64,000 bases of DNA from Psychrobacter sp. NG254 (GTDB taxonomy: Bacteria; Pseudomonadota; Gammaproteobacteria; Pseudomonadales; Moraxellaceae), in contig NZ_JADHDA010000002.1 in assembly GCF_015277735.1 (NCBI RefSeq), positions 594,004-658,003 of the forward strand, given 5' to 3'. The translations under genes were made by a program, and so were the position numbers. Positions 26,781-36,014 of this stretch are shown here, one piece after another. The notes beneath the pieces are model-generated. The model saw nothing but the letters and a program-made list of their open reading frames with translations, was not told the DNA's origin and made no database searches. How positions within the stretch are numbered: position 1 is the stretch's first letter; the number at the start of each line of letters is the position of its first letter.

Positions 26781-28208
26781 CTATTTTTCTGAATCAAGCA
26801 CATCAGCGTTCATCGCATCAAATTCGTCAAATGCTTTTTCTTCTGCTGCTGTCATGGTTGGTTCTTCGTCTTCGTCAGGCTGCTCGAACTCTTCAAGTAC
26901 AGGCATCAGTAGAGTAGCTTGAGCAAGCGGTAACACATCCGCAGGCTTTAGATCGGCTTGACCAAGTAACTGTCTGAGTCTGTCGCTTGGCAAGCGAATC
27001 GTTAAGCATTCATGACCGCTGTCGTCATAGCTTTCTTCTTGAATGACACCGAGCTCATACAAGGTGTTTTTTAACTGGCCTGCATGGTAGGGTAGCGTCA
27101 AATCAAAAGTGGTCAATGTGCCAGTTAGCAACTGCTGCACCGCTAATGATAACGCTTCCATGCCTACGTTCTCTCTAGACGACACATAAACGCGGTTAGG
27201 CTCACCTTCACTGGCATAGCCAATACGTGCAGGCTCGTCAGTCAAATCAATCTTGTTATAGACGTTGAGGACTGGCACATCGTTATCAATTTCGGCCAAT
27301 ACATCTTTGACCGCCTGAATTTGCTCATGCATGTCTTCACTAGAAGAATCGATAACATGTAATAATAAGTCTGCCTCTAGCGTCTCTTCTAATGTGGCAT
27401 GGAAAGATTCGACCAATTCATGTGGCAAATGACGGACAAAACCCACCGTATCAACCAAAACGACTCGTCCCACACCTTGCCAATCTAAGCGGCGTAGCGT
27501 CGGGTCAAGCGTTGCAAACAGCTTATCAGCCGCATAGATGTTTTCATCGACCAGACGATTAAACAAAGTCGACTTACCCGCATTGGTATAACCGACAAGT
27601 GAGATGGTCGGTACGTCTGATTTTTGGCGGCGGGCTCGACCTTGCGCACGGGTCTGTCTGACTTTCTCAATTCTACTTTTAAGCTGCATAACGCGCACTT
27701 GTAACAAGCGACGATCCGTCTCAAGCTGGGTTTCACCGGGTCCACGTAGACCGATACCGCCTTTTTGACGTTCTAAATGCGTCCAACCACGAACCAAACG
27801 CGTTGATAAATGGTTAAGCTGTGCCAGCTCTACTTGTAGCTTACCTTCGTAAGTACGAGCGCGCTGAGCGAAAATATCCAAAATCAAACCGGTACGATCC
27901 AGTACTCGGCACTTCACTAGCGCTTCGATGTTACGCTCTTGTGAGGGTGATAAGTTGTGGTTAAACAGTACGATATCTGCATCATGCTCACGCACCAATT
28001 CTGCGATCTCTTCTGCTTTACCACTACCAACGAAATATCTGGCATCAGGGCGTGCACGTGACCCTGTGACCAGTGCCAAGCGATCAGCACCGGCTGAGTC
28101 TGCTAATAGTTCAAACTCGCCAAGATCATCAGGATCCTGAATGTGGCGAATGTCTAAATGTACAATGATGGCGCGTTCGCCACCTTCATGTCTTTCAAAA
28201 TAATCCAA
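26781..28208 (-). CDS. hflX: Ribosome-associated GTPase HflX
   Basis: 475 residues. HflX splits stalled or heat-damaged 70S ribosomes. N-terminal HflX domain (about 1-195; YFVGSGKAEEIAE, QRARTYEGKLQVELAQL, RGPGETQLETDRR), then the G domain: G1 GYTNAGKST (206-214), G3 DTVGFVRHLP, G4 NKID. It appears to start with TTG at 28208: AGGTGA lies 6 bp upstream and the first residues (DYFERHEGGERAIIVH) align with the E. coli N-terminus (DRYDAGEQAVLVH). The C-terminus carries an acidic extension (QPDEDEEPTMTAAEEKAFDEF). It stands alone, without the hfq or hflKC neighbours usual in enterics. Confidence 0.95.
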   Translation of the reverse strand: MDYFERHEGGERAIIVHLDIRHIQDPDDLGEFELLADSAGADRLALVTGSRARPDARYFVGSGKAEEIAELVREHDADIVLFNHNLSPSQERNIEALVKCRVLDRTGLILDIFAQRARTYEGKLQVELAQLNHLSTRLVRGWTHLERQKGGIGLRGPGETQLETDRRLLQVRVMQLKSRIEKVRQTRAQGRARRQKSDVPTISLVGYTNAGKSTLFNRLVDENIYAADKLFATLDPTLRRLDWQGVGRVVLVDTVGFVRHLPHELVESFHATLEETLEADLLLHVIDSSSEDMHEQIQAVKDVLAEIDNDVPVLNVYNKIDLTDEPARIGYASEGEPNRVYVSSRENVGMEALSLAVQQLLTGTLTTFDLTLPYHAGQLKNTLYELGVIQEESYDDSGHECLTIRLPSDRLRQLLGQADLKPADVLPLAQATLLMPVLEEFEQPDEDEEPTMTAAEEKAFDEFDAMNADVLDSEK

Positions 28209-28514
28209 AGAGTATCACCTATTTAATAAAGTAAATATATCGCTATTATCAGTTCAGTATACTTTGACATAGCGTTCATCTGATTGTATATATAAGGTCT
28301 TATCACTTGATATTAAAGGGTATGAGCACAATTAGCGATGGTTTTATGTTACAGCGTTTGCTGCCGATAAGTTTTTATAAATCTGCTTTATTACTCATTT
28401 GTATAAAACTAAACGCGCACTGAGTGAACAAGCTATCACTGAGTCACAGAACTTTGTTATACTGAGCTCGTTTTTTGATAATTAAACATCTGATATTTAA
28501 TCATGAGGGCGAAG
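28209..28514. promoter_or_regulatory. Divergent spacer between hflX and the acyltransferase
   Basis: Both flanking genes are transcribed away from this region, so promoters for each must lie here. A TATACT box at 28458-28463 could serve the plus strand, but its -35 is poor. No gene or repeat is visible. Confidence 0.4.
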
Positions 28515-29315
28515 ATGAGCCACGCTAGATCAAGCTTTTCACTCAGACGACAGTTAAGCCGCGGCAGACAAGTTGCTGGTATGACCACGACCATGGTCGG
28601 CGGTATACGCGCAGCAAAGCGCATCGGTGCATTTAAACAGCCACCACGCGAAACGCTACCACGCTATATCCAAATGTTTTGCCGTAAGATGGCAGGCTCT
28701 TTCGGGGTAAAAGTAGTAGAAGTCGAGCCTGTAGAACAGCACCATGGTCTATGGGTATCAAATCATGTGTCATGGATGGACATTCCTGTCGTTGGCACCG
28801 TGAGTCCAGCGTTCTTTTTGTCCAAGGCTGAGATTGGCGAGTGGCCTGTATTTGGCAAACTTGCTCAGGCGGCAGGGACATTGTTCATCGAGCGTGGCTC
28901 CGGTGATGCAAGCTCAGTATCTGCACAGATTGCTGACTTTTTAGCTAAGGGCTTTTCGATTATCTTCTTCCCTGAAGCGACGACGACCAGTGGTCAGAAA
29001 GTGAAGCGGATTCATGGCACACTGCTGCAAGCTGCCATCGATGCTGATGTGCCTATCAGGCCAATTGTCATCGCTTACGTTAATAAAGACGGTACCCTAA
29101 GCGATGCACTGCCATATTATGGCAAGATGACGATGAAGGATAGCATGAAAAAAGTGCTCGATAGCAAAAACGTCACAGCTTACGTATTGCCACTTGCACC
29201 GATAGATCCAGAGGGTCGTAATAAGAGTGAGCTGACCAATCTATTGCAAGCACGTATGCAAGAGGGATTGACTGAGCTGCATTCAAGAGTACTAAGCGTT
29301 CCAGCTGGCAATTGA
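28515..29315 (+). CDS. 1-acyl-sn-glycerol-3-phosphate acyltransferase (PlsC-like)
   Basis: 266 residues from the ATG at 28515, chosen because GAGG lies 6 bp upstream; an in-frame ATG four codons earlier has no Shine-Dalgarno. Acyltransferase motifs: NHVSWMD (block I, NHx4D; His near residue 84), FIERGS (block II), FFPEATTTSG (block III) and VPIRPIVIAY (block IV). It would transfer an acyl chain to lysophosphatidic acid in phospholipid synthesis, or to another lysolipid. The arginine-rich N-terminus (SSFSLRRQLSRGR) is without a clear transmembrane helix. Several PlsC paralogs are usual in this group, so a specialised lysophospholipid or aminolipid role is possible. Confidence 0.87.
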   Translation: MSHARSSFSLRRQLSRGRQVAGMTTTMVGGIRAAKRIGAFKQPPRETLPRYIQMFCRKMAGSFGVKVVEVEPVEQHHGLWVSNHVSWMDIPVVGTVSPAFFLSKAEIGEWPVFGKLAQAAGTLFIERGSGDASSVSAQIADFLAKGFSIIFFPEATTTSGQKVKRIHGTLLQAAIDADVPIRPIVIAYVNKDGTLSDALPYYGKMTMKDSMKKVLDSKNVTAYVLPLAPIDPEGRNKSELTNLLQARMQEGLTELHSRVLSVPAGN

Positions 29316-29341
29316 TTATTTATAGTTGAGCCAATGTAATG

Positions 29342-29376
29342 AGGGCGCAAATCGATTCGATTTGCGCCCTTTTTTA
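29342..29376 (+). terminator. Terminator of the acyltransferase gene
   Basis: AGGGCGCAAATCGA pairs perfectly with TCGATTTGCGCCCT and is followed by six T. Confidence 0.92.
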
Positions 29377-29421
29377 TGGAAAGTTTTCATAAAGCGTGTT
29401 TGATATGACTTGATGCAACAT

Positions 29422-29469
29422 GACTAAAGCATGTCTTCAATATTTTTAAAATGAAGACATGCTTTAGTC
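29422..29469. other. Perfect 18-bp inverted repeat near the end of the aldo/keto reductase gene
   Basis: GACTAAAGCATGTCTTCA and its exact reverse complement flank a 12-nt AT-rich loop. The loop contains the only T/A run; no T-tract follows the stem on either strand. Placed between convergent genes, it may stop transcription or stabilise mRNA ends. Confidence 0.55.
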
Positions 29470-29478
29470 GAAATTGGA

Positions 29479-30519
29479 TTAGGGTGAAGGATTGGGATGC
29501 TGTGTATGCACCGCTTCAATTGCTTCTAATACGTCTGCCGTCAGGGTCACATTGACACTATCGATATTTGATTTGAGCTGCTCGAGCGTTGTTGCACCTA
29601 TGATATTACTGGTGACAAAGTGACGAGAGTTGACGAATGCTAGTGACATCTGCGCCATGTCCAGCCCTGCATCAGCCGCTATTTTGGCATATTGTTCAGT
29701 GGCTGATATAGCCTCTTCATTGGTATAGCGGGCAAAGCGATCGTACATTGTCAGGCGCGCGCCAGTCGGACGCTTGCCATCCAAATATTTACCAGACAGT
29801 ACGCCGAAGCCGAGTGGAGAATAGGCGAGTAAGCCAACATTCTCACGATGAGCAATTTCCGCCATATTGATCTCATACAAGCGGTTCAGTAAGCTGTAAG
29901 GGTTTTGCACCGTAACAGGTGGAATTAAGCCATTTTTATCCGCTTCCCATAGGTAGCGCATCAGTCCCCAAGCAGTATCGTTCGACAGACCATAAGACCG
30001 AATACGACCTTTTTTAATCTCCTCATTCAGTGCTTGAATGGTTTCTAAAAACGGGGTCAAATCATCTAGCGGTTGCGATGCCATCTCTTCGGTATAACCA
30101 AGCTGACTAAAAAAGTTAGTCTGACGCTCAGGCCAATGCAGCTGATAGATATCGATATAATCGGTTTGTAGACGCTTTAGATTGTCATCAATGGCACCAC
30201 TGATGTGCTCAGCGTTAAAGCGCGTTTGCCCGTCACGCAAAAACCCCATCGGTGATATTTTGCTGGCGAGAATGACTTTGTCACGCTGCTTGGTCTTGTT
30301 AAACCAAGTACCCATAAAGCGTTCGGTATCGCCTTGTTTGTCTTTATCTGGCGGTGAGGGGTACATCTCGGCGGTGTCCCAAAAGTTCACACCCTCAGAG
30401 AGTGCCATGTCCATTTGCTCGTGTGCTTGAGCTTCCGTATTTTGCTGTCCCCATGTCATCGTACCGAGACAGATTTTAGATATTTTTTCATCGAGCTGCG
30501 GCAGCATATTGTATTGCAT
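29479..30519 (-). CDS. tas: Aldo/keto reductase, Tas-like
   Basis: 346 residues, complete (alpha/beta)8 aldo/keto reductase. The catalytic tetrad is D48, Y53 (DTAEMYP), K87 (ASKIS) and H128 (YQLHWPERQTNFF). The H128 region and overall length closely match E. coli Tas (YgdS), an NADPH-dependent reductase of uncertain substrate known for suppressing a tyrosine auxotrophy. The start at 30519 has AAGGAG. It is 76 bp downstream of fkpB on the same strand, possibly co-transcribed. The symbol is by similarity; the function remains open. Confidence 0.85.
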   Translation of the reverse strand: MQYNMLPQLDEKISKICLGTMTWGQQNTEAQAHEQMDMALSEGVNFWDTAEMYPSPPDKDKQGDTERFMGTWFNKTKQRDKVILASKISPMGFLRDGQTRFNAEHISGAIDDNLKRLQTDYIDIYQLHWPERQTNFFSQLGYTEEMASQPLDDLTPFLETIQALNEEIKKGRIRSYGLSNDTAWGLMRYLWEADKNGLIPPVTVQNPYSLLNRLYEINMAEIAHRENVGLLAYSPLGFGVLSGKYLDGKRPTGARLTMYDRFARYTNEEAISATEQYAKIAADAGLDMAQMSLAFVNSRHFVTSNIIGATTLEQLKSNIDSVNVTLTADVLEAIEAVHTQHPNPSP

Positions 30520-30595
30520 GCTAGTCTCCTTTTTAATAGTGTTTTATTTATAGTAGTTTTTGGCCAGTACTGAGTTGGCACTGAGCTATTACTGG

Positions 30596-31105
30596 CTACA
30601 TCAGTTTGATACCAGTGACACCCGGCGGGGTGACTTTGAAGATTTTTACTTTGAACAGTACTGCTTGTCCTGCAAGGGGATGATTGAAATCTACTTCTAC
30701 TTGATCGTCATCGAGTGCGCTAATCGTACCGGGTAGGGTGTTTTTGCCTTTGTCTTCGAACTCAACCATCATGCCGATCTCTGGATGGTCAGCGACTAGC
30801 GCGAATTGAGGGCGGCTAAAATGTTGAATGTTTTCAGGATTCCATTCACCAAACGCTTGCTCTGGATCAAGGTGGGCACTGCGGGTATCACCGGCACGCA
30901 AGTTCATCAGTACTTGCTCAAAACCCGGTAATAAACTCTCATCGCCGATGGTCAAAGATACGGGCGCATCACGACTAAACGTTGAATCGATGACCGTGCC
31001 ATTTTCGAGTGAGACTTCAAAATGTAGCTCAACGAGGCTACCATAAGCAATGCGAGTGTCTTCATTTGGATTGATAAATTGAGATTGAGTCATAATAAAA
31101 GCCAT
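30596..31105 (-). CDS. fkpB: FKBP-type peptidyl-prolyl cis-trans isomerase (SlpA/FkpB-like)
   Basis: 169 residues with the SlyD/SlpA-type FKBP domain: VELHFEVSLENGTVIDSTF, LTIGDESLLPGFEQVLMNLRAGD, the inserted flap (PEQAFGEWNPENIQHFSR) and VDFNHPLAGQAVLFKVKI. It lacks the His-rich metal-binding tail of SlyD, so SlpA (FkpB) is the better match. It is a cytoplasmic proline isomerase and chaperone. The start is either 31105 or the ATG at 31093; neither has a strong Shine-Dalgarno. In many proteobacteria fkpB follows lspA; here the two are separated by an opposite-strand gene. Confidence 0.9.
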   Translation of the reverse strand: MAFIMTQSQFINPNEDTRIAYGSLVELHFEVSLENGTVIDSTFSRDAPVSLTIGDESLLPGFEQVLMNLRAGDTRSAHLDPEQAFGEWNPENIQHFSRPQFALVADHPEIGMMVEFEDKGKNTLPGTISALDDDQVEVDFNHPLAGQAVLFKVKIFKVTPPGVTGIKLM

Positions 31106-31237
31106 CTGTTGCTGAGATAAAAGAATAAAAGATTATAGTGTGAGAAATGATAAGCCATCTAAGAGCGTCTGTAAGCGTCAATAATGTAACGCAGATGGTG
31201 TACTATAGTTGGCGATTCTAAAGGATATGAGGTATCG

Positions 31238-31909
31238 GTGGTGAATAAACAACAAGGCACTGTGAAAAAATGGCAGGATGACAAGGGATTTGGCTTTATC
31301 GAAACCGAAGCAGGCGAGTCGGTATTCTTTCATGCGAGTGAGTTCAGAGCGCAGCGCCGTCCTGATGTCGGTGAGTCAGTCATCTTTAGCATCGGACAAG
31401 ATTCACAAGGGCGCAGGCAGGCCAAGCAAGTACAAGAGCTTGGTTTTGTACAGCAAAAAATGGCACAAAAAAATAAGCAAATTCGTCAGCGTAACCAGAC
31501 ACGCAGCCATCAAGCGGACTTTGAAGCCGGACAAAAAAAACGATCACTGTTGGGTATGGCTTTTTATGGCGTCTTAGTTTTATTAGCAGCGATGGATAAA
31601 CTGAGCTGGCTAGTGATAGGCTGGTATATAGTATTAGGAATTATCACCTATGGGATGTATGCCAAAGATAAAGCCGCTGCCCAAAGTGGCGACTGGCGTA
31701 CGCCTGAGTCTACGTTGCACGTGCTGAGTGCATTAGGTGGTTGGGTAGGGGCGTTGCTTGCTCAGACGTATCTGCGCCATAAATCACAAAAGCCTGAGTT
31801 TCGTATCACGTATTATTTGACCGTCGTTGTCAATATGGCAGGGTTGCTATTTCTATTGGCAGGTGGTGGGTTAGAAACCGTGGTTGAATTACTGCAGTCC
31901 CTGCTATAG
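31238..31909 (+). CDS. Cold-shock domain / DUF1294 membrane protein
   Basis: 223 residues. Residues about 5-68 form a cold-shock domain: GTVKKWQDDKGFGFIE is the RNP1 region and VFFHASEF the RNP2 region. A basic linker (about 70-105, QQKMAQKNKQIRQRNQTR) follows, then DUF1294 with three or four membrane helices (about 106-215; SALGGWVGALLAQTYLRHKSQK is the family block). Single-strand nucleic-acid binding tethered to the inner membrane is expected; the precise role of this known fusion is unclear. The start is GTG (31238, or the next codon, also GTG) with AAGGA and GAGG upstream. The stop TAG lies inside a repeat element. Confidence 0.9.
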   Translation: MVNKQQGTVKKWQDDKGFGFIETEAGESVFFHASEFRAQRRPDVGESVIFSIGQDSQGRRQAKQVQELGFVQQKMAQKNKQIRQRNQTRSHQADFEAGQKKRSLLGMAFYGVLVLLAAMDKLSWLVIGWYIVLGIITYGMYAKDKAAAQSGDWRTPESTLHVLSALGGWVGALLAQTYLRHKSQKPEFRITYYLTVVVNMAGLLFLLAGGGLETVVELLQSLL

Positions 31910-31994
31910 TCAGCGAACTGCTAAACCGCTACAGCGTTACCCTGCTTAGATGTACTACTTGTACAATTACTCATTTTAGAGTTCTTTGACTATA
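31905..31994 (+). repeat. Family-1 MITE-like element, copy A, supplying a stop codon
   Basis: 90 bp from TATAGTCAGCGAACTGCTAAA to TTTTAGAGTTCTTTGACTATA, which are imperfect inverted ends. It aligns with copies B and C but lacks about 16 bp of their interior. The TAG at 31907-31909 within its first bases is the stop codon of the cold-shock/DUF1294 gene. Confidence 0.85.
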
Positions 31995-32019
31995 TAAAAA
32001 AAGCTGCTGAGTAATAACG

Positions 32020-32056
32020 AAAAAAGGTGGGTTACGACTGCGTAACCCACCTTTTT
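32020..32056. terminator. Bidirectional terminator between cold-shock/DUF1294 gene and lspA
   Basis: AAAAAAGGTGGGTTACG and CGTAACCCACCTTTTT form a perfect stem with a 4-nt loop, and T-tracts on both strands. Confidence 0.92.
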
Positions 32057-32098
32057 CATTTATAAATTGAATTAATATCTCTAGCTACCTACATACGA

Positions 32099-32743
32099 TT
32101 ATGACCGTGGCATTTCACGCTTCTTTTCCAAAAACAGCATATCAATGACAATCAATAACACACCGAGAGAGATACCAACATCAGCGATATTAAAAATCGG
32201 ATAATGCCACACATCGGCATAATGCACATGGATAAAGTCGATCACATGACCATGTAACAAGCGGTCAATTAGGTTACCCACTGCACCGCCCAATACCATG
32301 GCAAGTCCAAGCGAGAGTAGCGTGGCTTTACGTGGTGCTTTAATCAGATAGATGATTAACAATAGCGACATGACGAGTGCCAATCCTGAAAAAAACCACT
32401 TCTGCCAACCGCCTGCATCTGCCAAAAAGCTAAAAGCCGCGCCATAGTTATAAGCCAAGGTCCAATTAAGAAACGGCTCAATCACTGGTACTGGATCATG
32501 AAAAGTCAGATTGGTTTCAGCCAACCATTTTGTCCACTGATCAATGATGACGATAACCAGCGCCAAAATATACCACCTAAAAGCACGGCTACCATTGGCC
32601 ACTATCTTTGGCGCTTTAGTCAAACGGCTTCTAGGCGTGGTCGAGCTACCAGTCGTTGCATGAGCAGGCTTAGGCGACTGATCGACCTCAGCTTGTGGGT
32701 GCTGACCGTGTTGGCCGTCAGATGGATTCGTTGGGCTAGGCAT
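32099..32743 (-). CDS. lspA: Lipoprotein signal peptidase (signal peptidase II)
   Basis: 214 residues from the ATG at 32743, which overlaps the ileS stop and has GAGGTG 8 bp upstream. Aspartyl protease of the inner membrane that cleaves prolipoproteins before the lipid-modified cysteine. Four helices; catalytic Asp residues lie in [13 protein letters not shown] (D160) and [11 protein letters not shown] (D188). A hydrophilic N-terminal extension of about 50 residues (Ser/Thr/Pro/Gln-rich) precedes the first helix and is absent from E. coli LspA. Translationally coupled to ileS. It would process the several lipoproteins encoded in this window. Confidence 0.96.
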   Translation of the reverse strand: MPSPTNPSDGQHGQHPQAEVDQSPKPAHATTGSSTTPRSRLTKAPKIVANGSRAFRWYILALVIVIIDQWTKWLAETNLTFHDPVPVIEPFLNWTLAYNYGAAFSFLADAGGWQKWFFSGLALVMSLLLIIYLIKAPRKATLLSLGLAMVLGGAVGNLIDRLLHGHVIDFIHVHYADVWHYPIFNIADVGISLGVLLIVIDMLFLEKKREMPRS

Positions 32744-35585
32744 AGTGGCGCACCTCGCCATCGCCACTGACATTGGTCACGCAGCGCGCGCATAGCTCAG
32801 GGTGCGCACTGTCTGTACCGATGTCATCACGGATATGCCAGCAGCGTACGCACTTAGTGCCAGTGGCAGCACTGATCGCGACGACTAGATCGGCAGACTC
32901 TTCTGTACTGCCATCAGCTTGAGCTTCTGCATTAGCAGGGGCTTCGCTCATTGGTTTTAAGGTCGCGCTGCTGGTAATCAGTACAAAACGCAGCTCTTCA
33001 CCCAGCTTAGCTAGGCTCTCAAACATTGTGCCATCAGCATATAGGTTCGCATCGGCAGATAAGTTGGCATTGATAATTTTTTCGCCACGTGCGGTTTCGA
33101 TATGCTTGTTCACCATGTCTTTTGCTAGCATGATGCGCTGCCAATCATCGTTACTGATAGCACTTAGCTCAAACGCTGGGAATTCGTACCATTCTTGAGT
33201 GAACACGTAGCCGCCTTTATCCGCATCACGTTGGTTCAGTACTTCCCACGCCTCTTGCGCGGTGAATGACAAGATAGGGGTAATCCAGCGAATCAGCGCA
33301 TGAGTGATATGGTAGATAGCTGTCTGCGCAGAGCGACGAGGCTGTCCATCCGCCTGCGTGGTGTACTGACGGTCTTTAATGATATCTAGATAGAAGCTAC
33401 CCAAGTCTTGCGAGCAAAACGCCGTCACGTGCTGAGTGACTTGGTGGAAATCCATCGCATCATAGGCGCTGATGATTTGCGCTTGTACCGTTTGCGCACG
33501 TTCAATGATGAATTTATCAAGGCTAACCAATTCATTGATATCAATGCTGTCAGTCGCTGGATTGAAGTCATCGGTATTGGCAAGCAAGAAGCGTAAGGTG
33601 TTACGGATACGGCGATACATATCGATCGCGCCTTTAAAGACCGTTTTGCCTGCGCTCATCTCATAACGATAGTCACTCGACGCAATCCACAGGCGCAGCA
33701 TGTCCGCGCCTGTTTTATTAATCTCTTCTTGCGGGGTGATGATATTGCCAAGTGACTTACTCATCTTGCGACCGTTTTCATCGACCACAAAACCATGGGT
33801 CAATACTTGCTTGAACGGAGGGCGCTCATACATGGCTTCTGAGGTTAGCAATGACGTCTGGAACCAGCCACGATGTTGGTCAGAGCCTTCTAGATAGATG
33901 TCAGCTGGGTTGGTCAATTCATCACGCTGATCGAGTACCGCAAAATGCGTCGTGCCTGAGTCAAACCAAACGTCCAAGGTGTCAGTCGCTTTGTCATAAT
34001 CAGCGGCCTCCTTGCCCAAGAAGTCTTCACAGCTGGCGTCAAACCACGCTTCCACGCCGCCTTCATTGATTTTTTGTGCAGCTGTTTCCATTAGCTCAAG
34101 CGTGTTTGGATGCAGCTCGCCTGTTTCTTTGTGCGTAAAGAAAGTAATTGGCACGCCCCACGTACGCTGACGCGAGATACACCAGTCAGGGCGACCCGTC
34201 ATCATCGCTTCGATACGGTTCTGTCCCCATGCTGGCGTCCAGCTAACCGATGGAATGTCAGCAAGCGCACGATCACGCAAGCCTTTGGTTTCCATACTGA
34301 TAAACCACTGCGGCGTCGCGCGGAAAATAATCGGCGACTTATGACGCCAGCAATGAGGATAGCTGTGCTCAATTTTGGTATGGCTGATTAAATGCCCATT
34401 GTCATGCAGTGCAGCGATGATTTTTGGGTTGGCTTTATAGATGTGCTCACCGGCAAATACCGCCGCGCTGTCTAAATAGACACCTGTACCACTTACAGGG
34501 TTTTCAACCGGCAAGTTATATTTTAGACCAACGATATAATCGTCTACACCATGACCAGGGGCGGTATGTACCAGACCAGTACCACTATCGGTGGTCACGT
34601 GATCGCCTAAGATGAGCGGTACTTGACGGTCTTCAATCAGTGGATGCTGGGCAAGTAACCCTTCAAGCTCGCTGCCTGATACGGTCGCTAGGATACCGTT
34701 ATTGTCCAATTTAAGCTCTGTCAAGGCAGTCTCTACAAGGTCAGCTGCTAATAGCAAGTTACCTTTTTCGGTAGCAACCACGCTATAGTTATGTTCTGGA
34801 TGTACTGAGATAGCTTGGTTAGCAGGTAGCGTCCATGGCGTGGTGGTCCAAATGACAGCAGCGATATTGCCCGTTACTTCTGCCAATGCGGCTACTTTAT
34901 CTGTATCCAGCACGTCGAAGCTGACATAGATCGCATCAGAGACTTTGTCTTGGTACTCAACTTCCGCTTCTGCTAGCGCAGAGCTACAGTCCAAGCACCA
35001 GTTGACCGGCTTCATACCACGCGTCACATGACCGTTGTCATAGATTTTGGCAAGCGCGCGTACGATGTTGGCTTCTTGATGGAAGTTCATGGTCAGATAA
35101 GGATTGTCCCAATCACCAAACACGCCTAGACGCTTGAAGTCTGCCTTTTGCAGTTCAATCTGCGTGCTCGCATACTCGCGGCACAGACCACGGAATTCGG
35201 TTGCAGAGACTTTTTGACCGACTTTACCGACCTTGGCCTCGACTTTTTGCTCGATTGGCAGACCGTGACAATCCCAACCCGGGACATAAGGCGCATCAAA
35301 TCCTGATAAGGTTTTTGATTTGACGATAATGTCTTTAAGCACTTTATTGACTGCATGACCCAAGTGAATCTGACCGTTGGCATAAGGAGGGCCGTCGTGC
35401 AAAATATATTTGGTTGCGCCAGTACGTGCCTGACGAATTTTACCGTAGACATCATCAGCTTCCCACGCCGCTAGCCAATCTGGCTCGCGTTTGGCAAGGT
35501 TTGCGCGCATTGCAAATGGCGTGTCTGCAAGGTTTAGCGTGTCTTTGTAATCTTGGCTTGGTTTGTCAGTGCTTTTATCAGTCAT
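32736..35585 (-). CDS. ileS: Isoleucyl-tRNA synthetase
   Basis: 949 residues from the ATG at 35585 (a TTG 18 codons earlier opens the frame but is not likely the start). Class I synthetase: HIGH-like motif HLGH (74-77) in [16 protein letters not shown]1 editing domain with [11 protein letters not shown] and [16 protein letters not shown] at 607-611, and a C-terminal zinc finger (CVRCWH ... CARC). The bacterial-type length and zinc finger indicate the normal mupirocin-sensitive class. Immediately followed by lspA with overlap, the usual ileS-lspA arrangement; ribF is not upstream. Confidence 0.97.
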   Translation of the reverse strand: MTDKSTDKPSQDYKDTLNLADTPFAMRANLAKREPDWLAAWEADDVYGKIRQARTGATKYILHDGPPYANGQIHLGHAVNKVLKDIIVKSKTLSGFDAPYVPGWDCHGLPIEQKVEAKVGKVGQKVSATEFRGLCREYASTQIELQKADFKRLGVFGDWDNPYLTMNFHQEANIVRALAKIYDNGHVTRGMKPVNWCLDCSSALAEAEVEYQDKVSDAIYVSFDVLDTDKVAALAEVTGNIAAVIWTTTPWTLPANQAISVHPEHNYSVVATEKGNLLLAADLVETALTELKLDNNGILATVSGSELEGLLAQHPLIEDRQVPLILGDHVTTDSGTGLVHTAPGHGVDDYIVGLKYNLPVENPVSGTGVYLDSAAVFAGEHIYKANPKIIAALHDNGHLISHTKIEHSYPHCWRHKSPIIFRATPQWFISMETKGLRDRALADIPSVSWTPAWGQNRIEAMMTGRPDWCISRQRTWGVPITFFTHKETGELHPNTLELMETAAQKINEGGVEAWFDASCEDFLGKEAADYDKATDTLDVWFDSGTTHFAVLDQRDELTNPADIYLEGSDQHRGWFQTSLLTSEAMYERPPFKQVLTHGFVVDENGRKMSKSLGNIITPQEEINKTGADMLRLWIASSDYRYEMSAGKTVFKGAIDMYRRIRNTLRFLLANTDDFNPATDSIDINELVSLDKFIIERAQTVQAQIISAYDAMDFHQVTQHVTAFCSQDLGSFYLDIIKDRQYTTQADGQPRRSAQTAIYHITHALIRWITPILSFTAQEAWEVLNQRDADKGGYVFTQEWYEFPAFELSAISNDDWQRIMLAKDMVNKHIETARGEKIINANLSADANLYADGTMFESLAKLGEELRFVLITSSATLKPMSEAPANAEAQADGSTEESADLVVAISAATGTKCVRCWHIRDDIGTDSAHPELCARCVTNVSGDGEVRHYA

Positions 35586-36014
35586 AGAAGGTATCTTTTT
35601 AAAGGGTAGGTTTGTGTGTCGGTTCAAAACCGGATACAAGGCTCAATGTTCAATATAATACTGGGACTTATGCTGAGTCATTACTGCTTAATTGCTCACA
35701 TAATAATAGGTATATTGCTCATGATAGTTGGTTTATCAACCATCATGTCAACAAATAACCATTTCGATAAATAGTGACGTCAATAATAAATGGTAATGAG
35801 ACGATTGCAACATAAAATGTGCAGATAAAAATAATGAGAAAGATGGTTAGATCGGCAGCCATTATATGACAAAACGGGTAGGGTAAAAAGAGCTGAGCGG
35901 TATTGGCCTTATTTTGTCCAATATCAATCGTTTATATACAGCACGTATCGTCGATGAAATCATCATAACTTCTCTGAGTGATAACGCGCTAAAACGTGAA
36001 ATGCTGCCCAAGTA
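35586..36014. other. AT-rich spacer upstream of ileS with an imperfect hairpin
   Basis: CATGAT-GTTG at 35718 onward pairs with CAAC-ATCATG ending at 35745 (one mismatch). It is within the presumed ileS leader or promoter region. I see no gene in this stretch. Confidence 0.35.
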
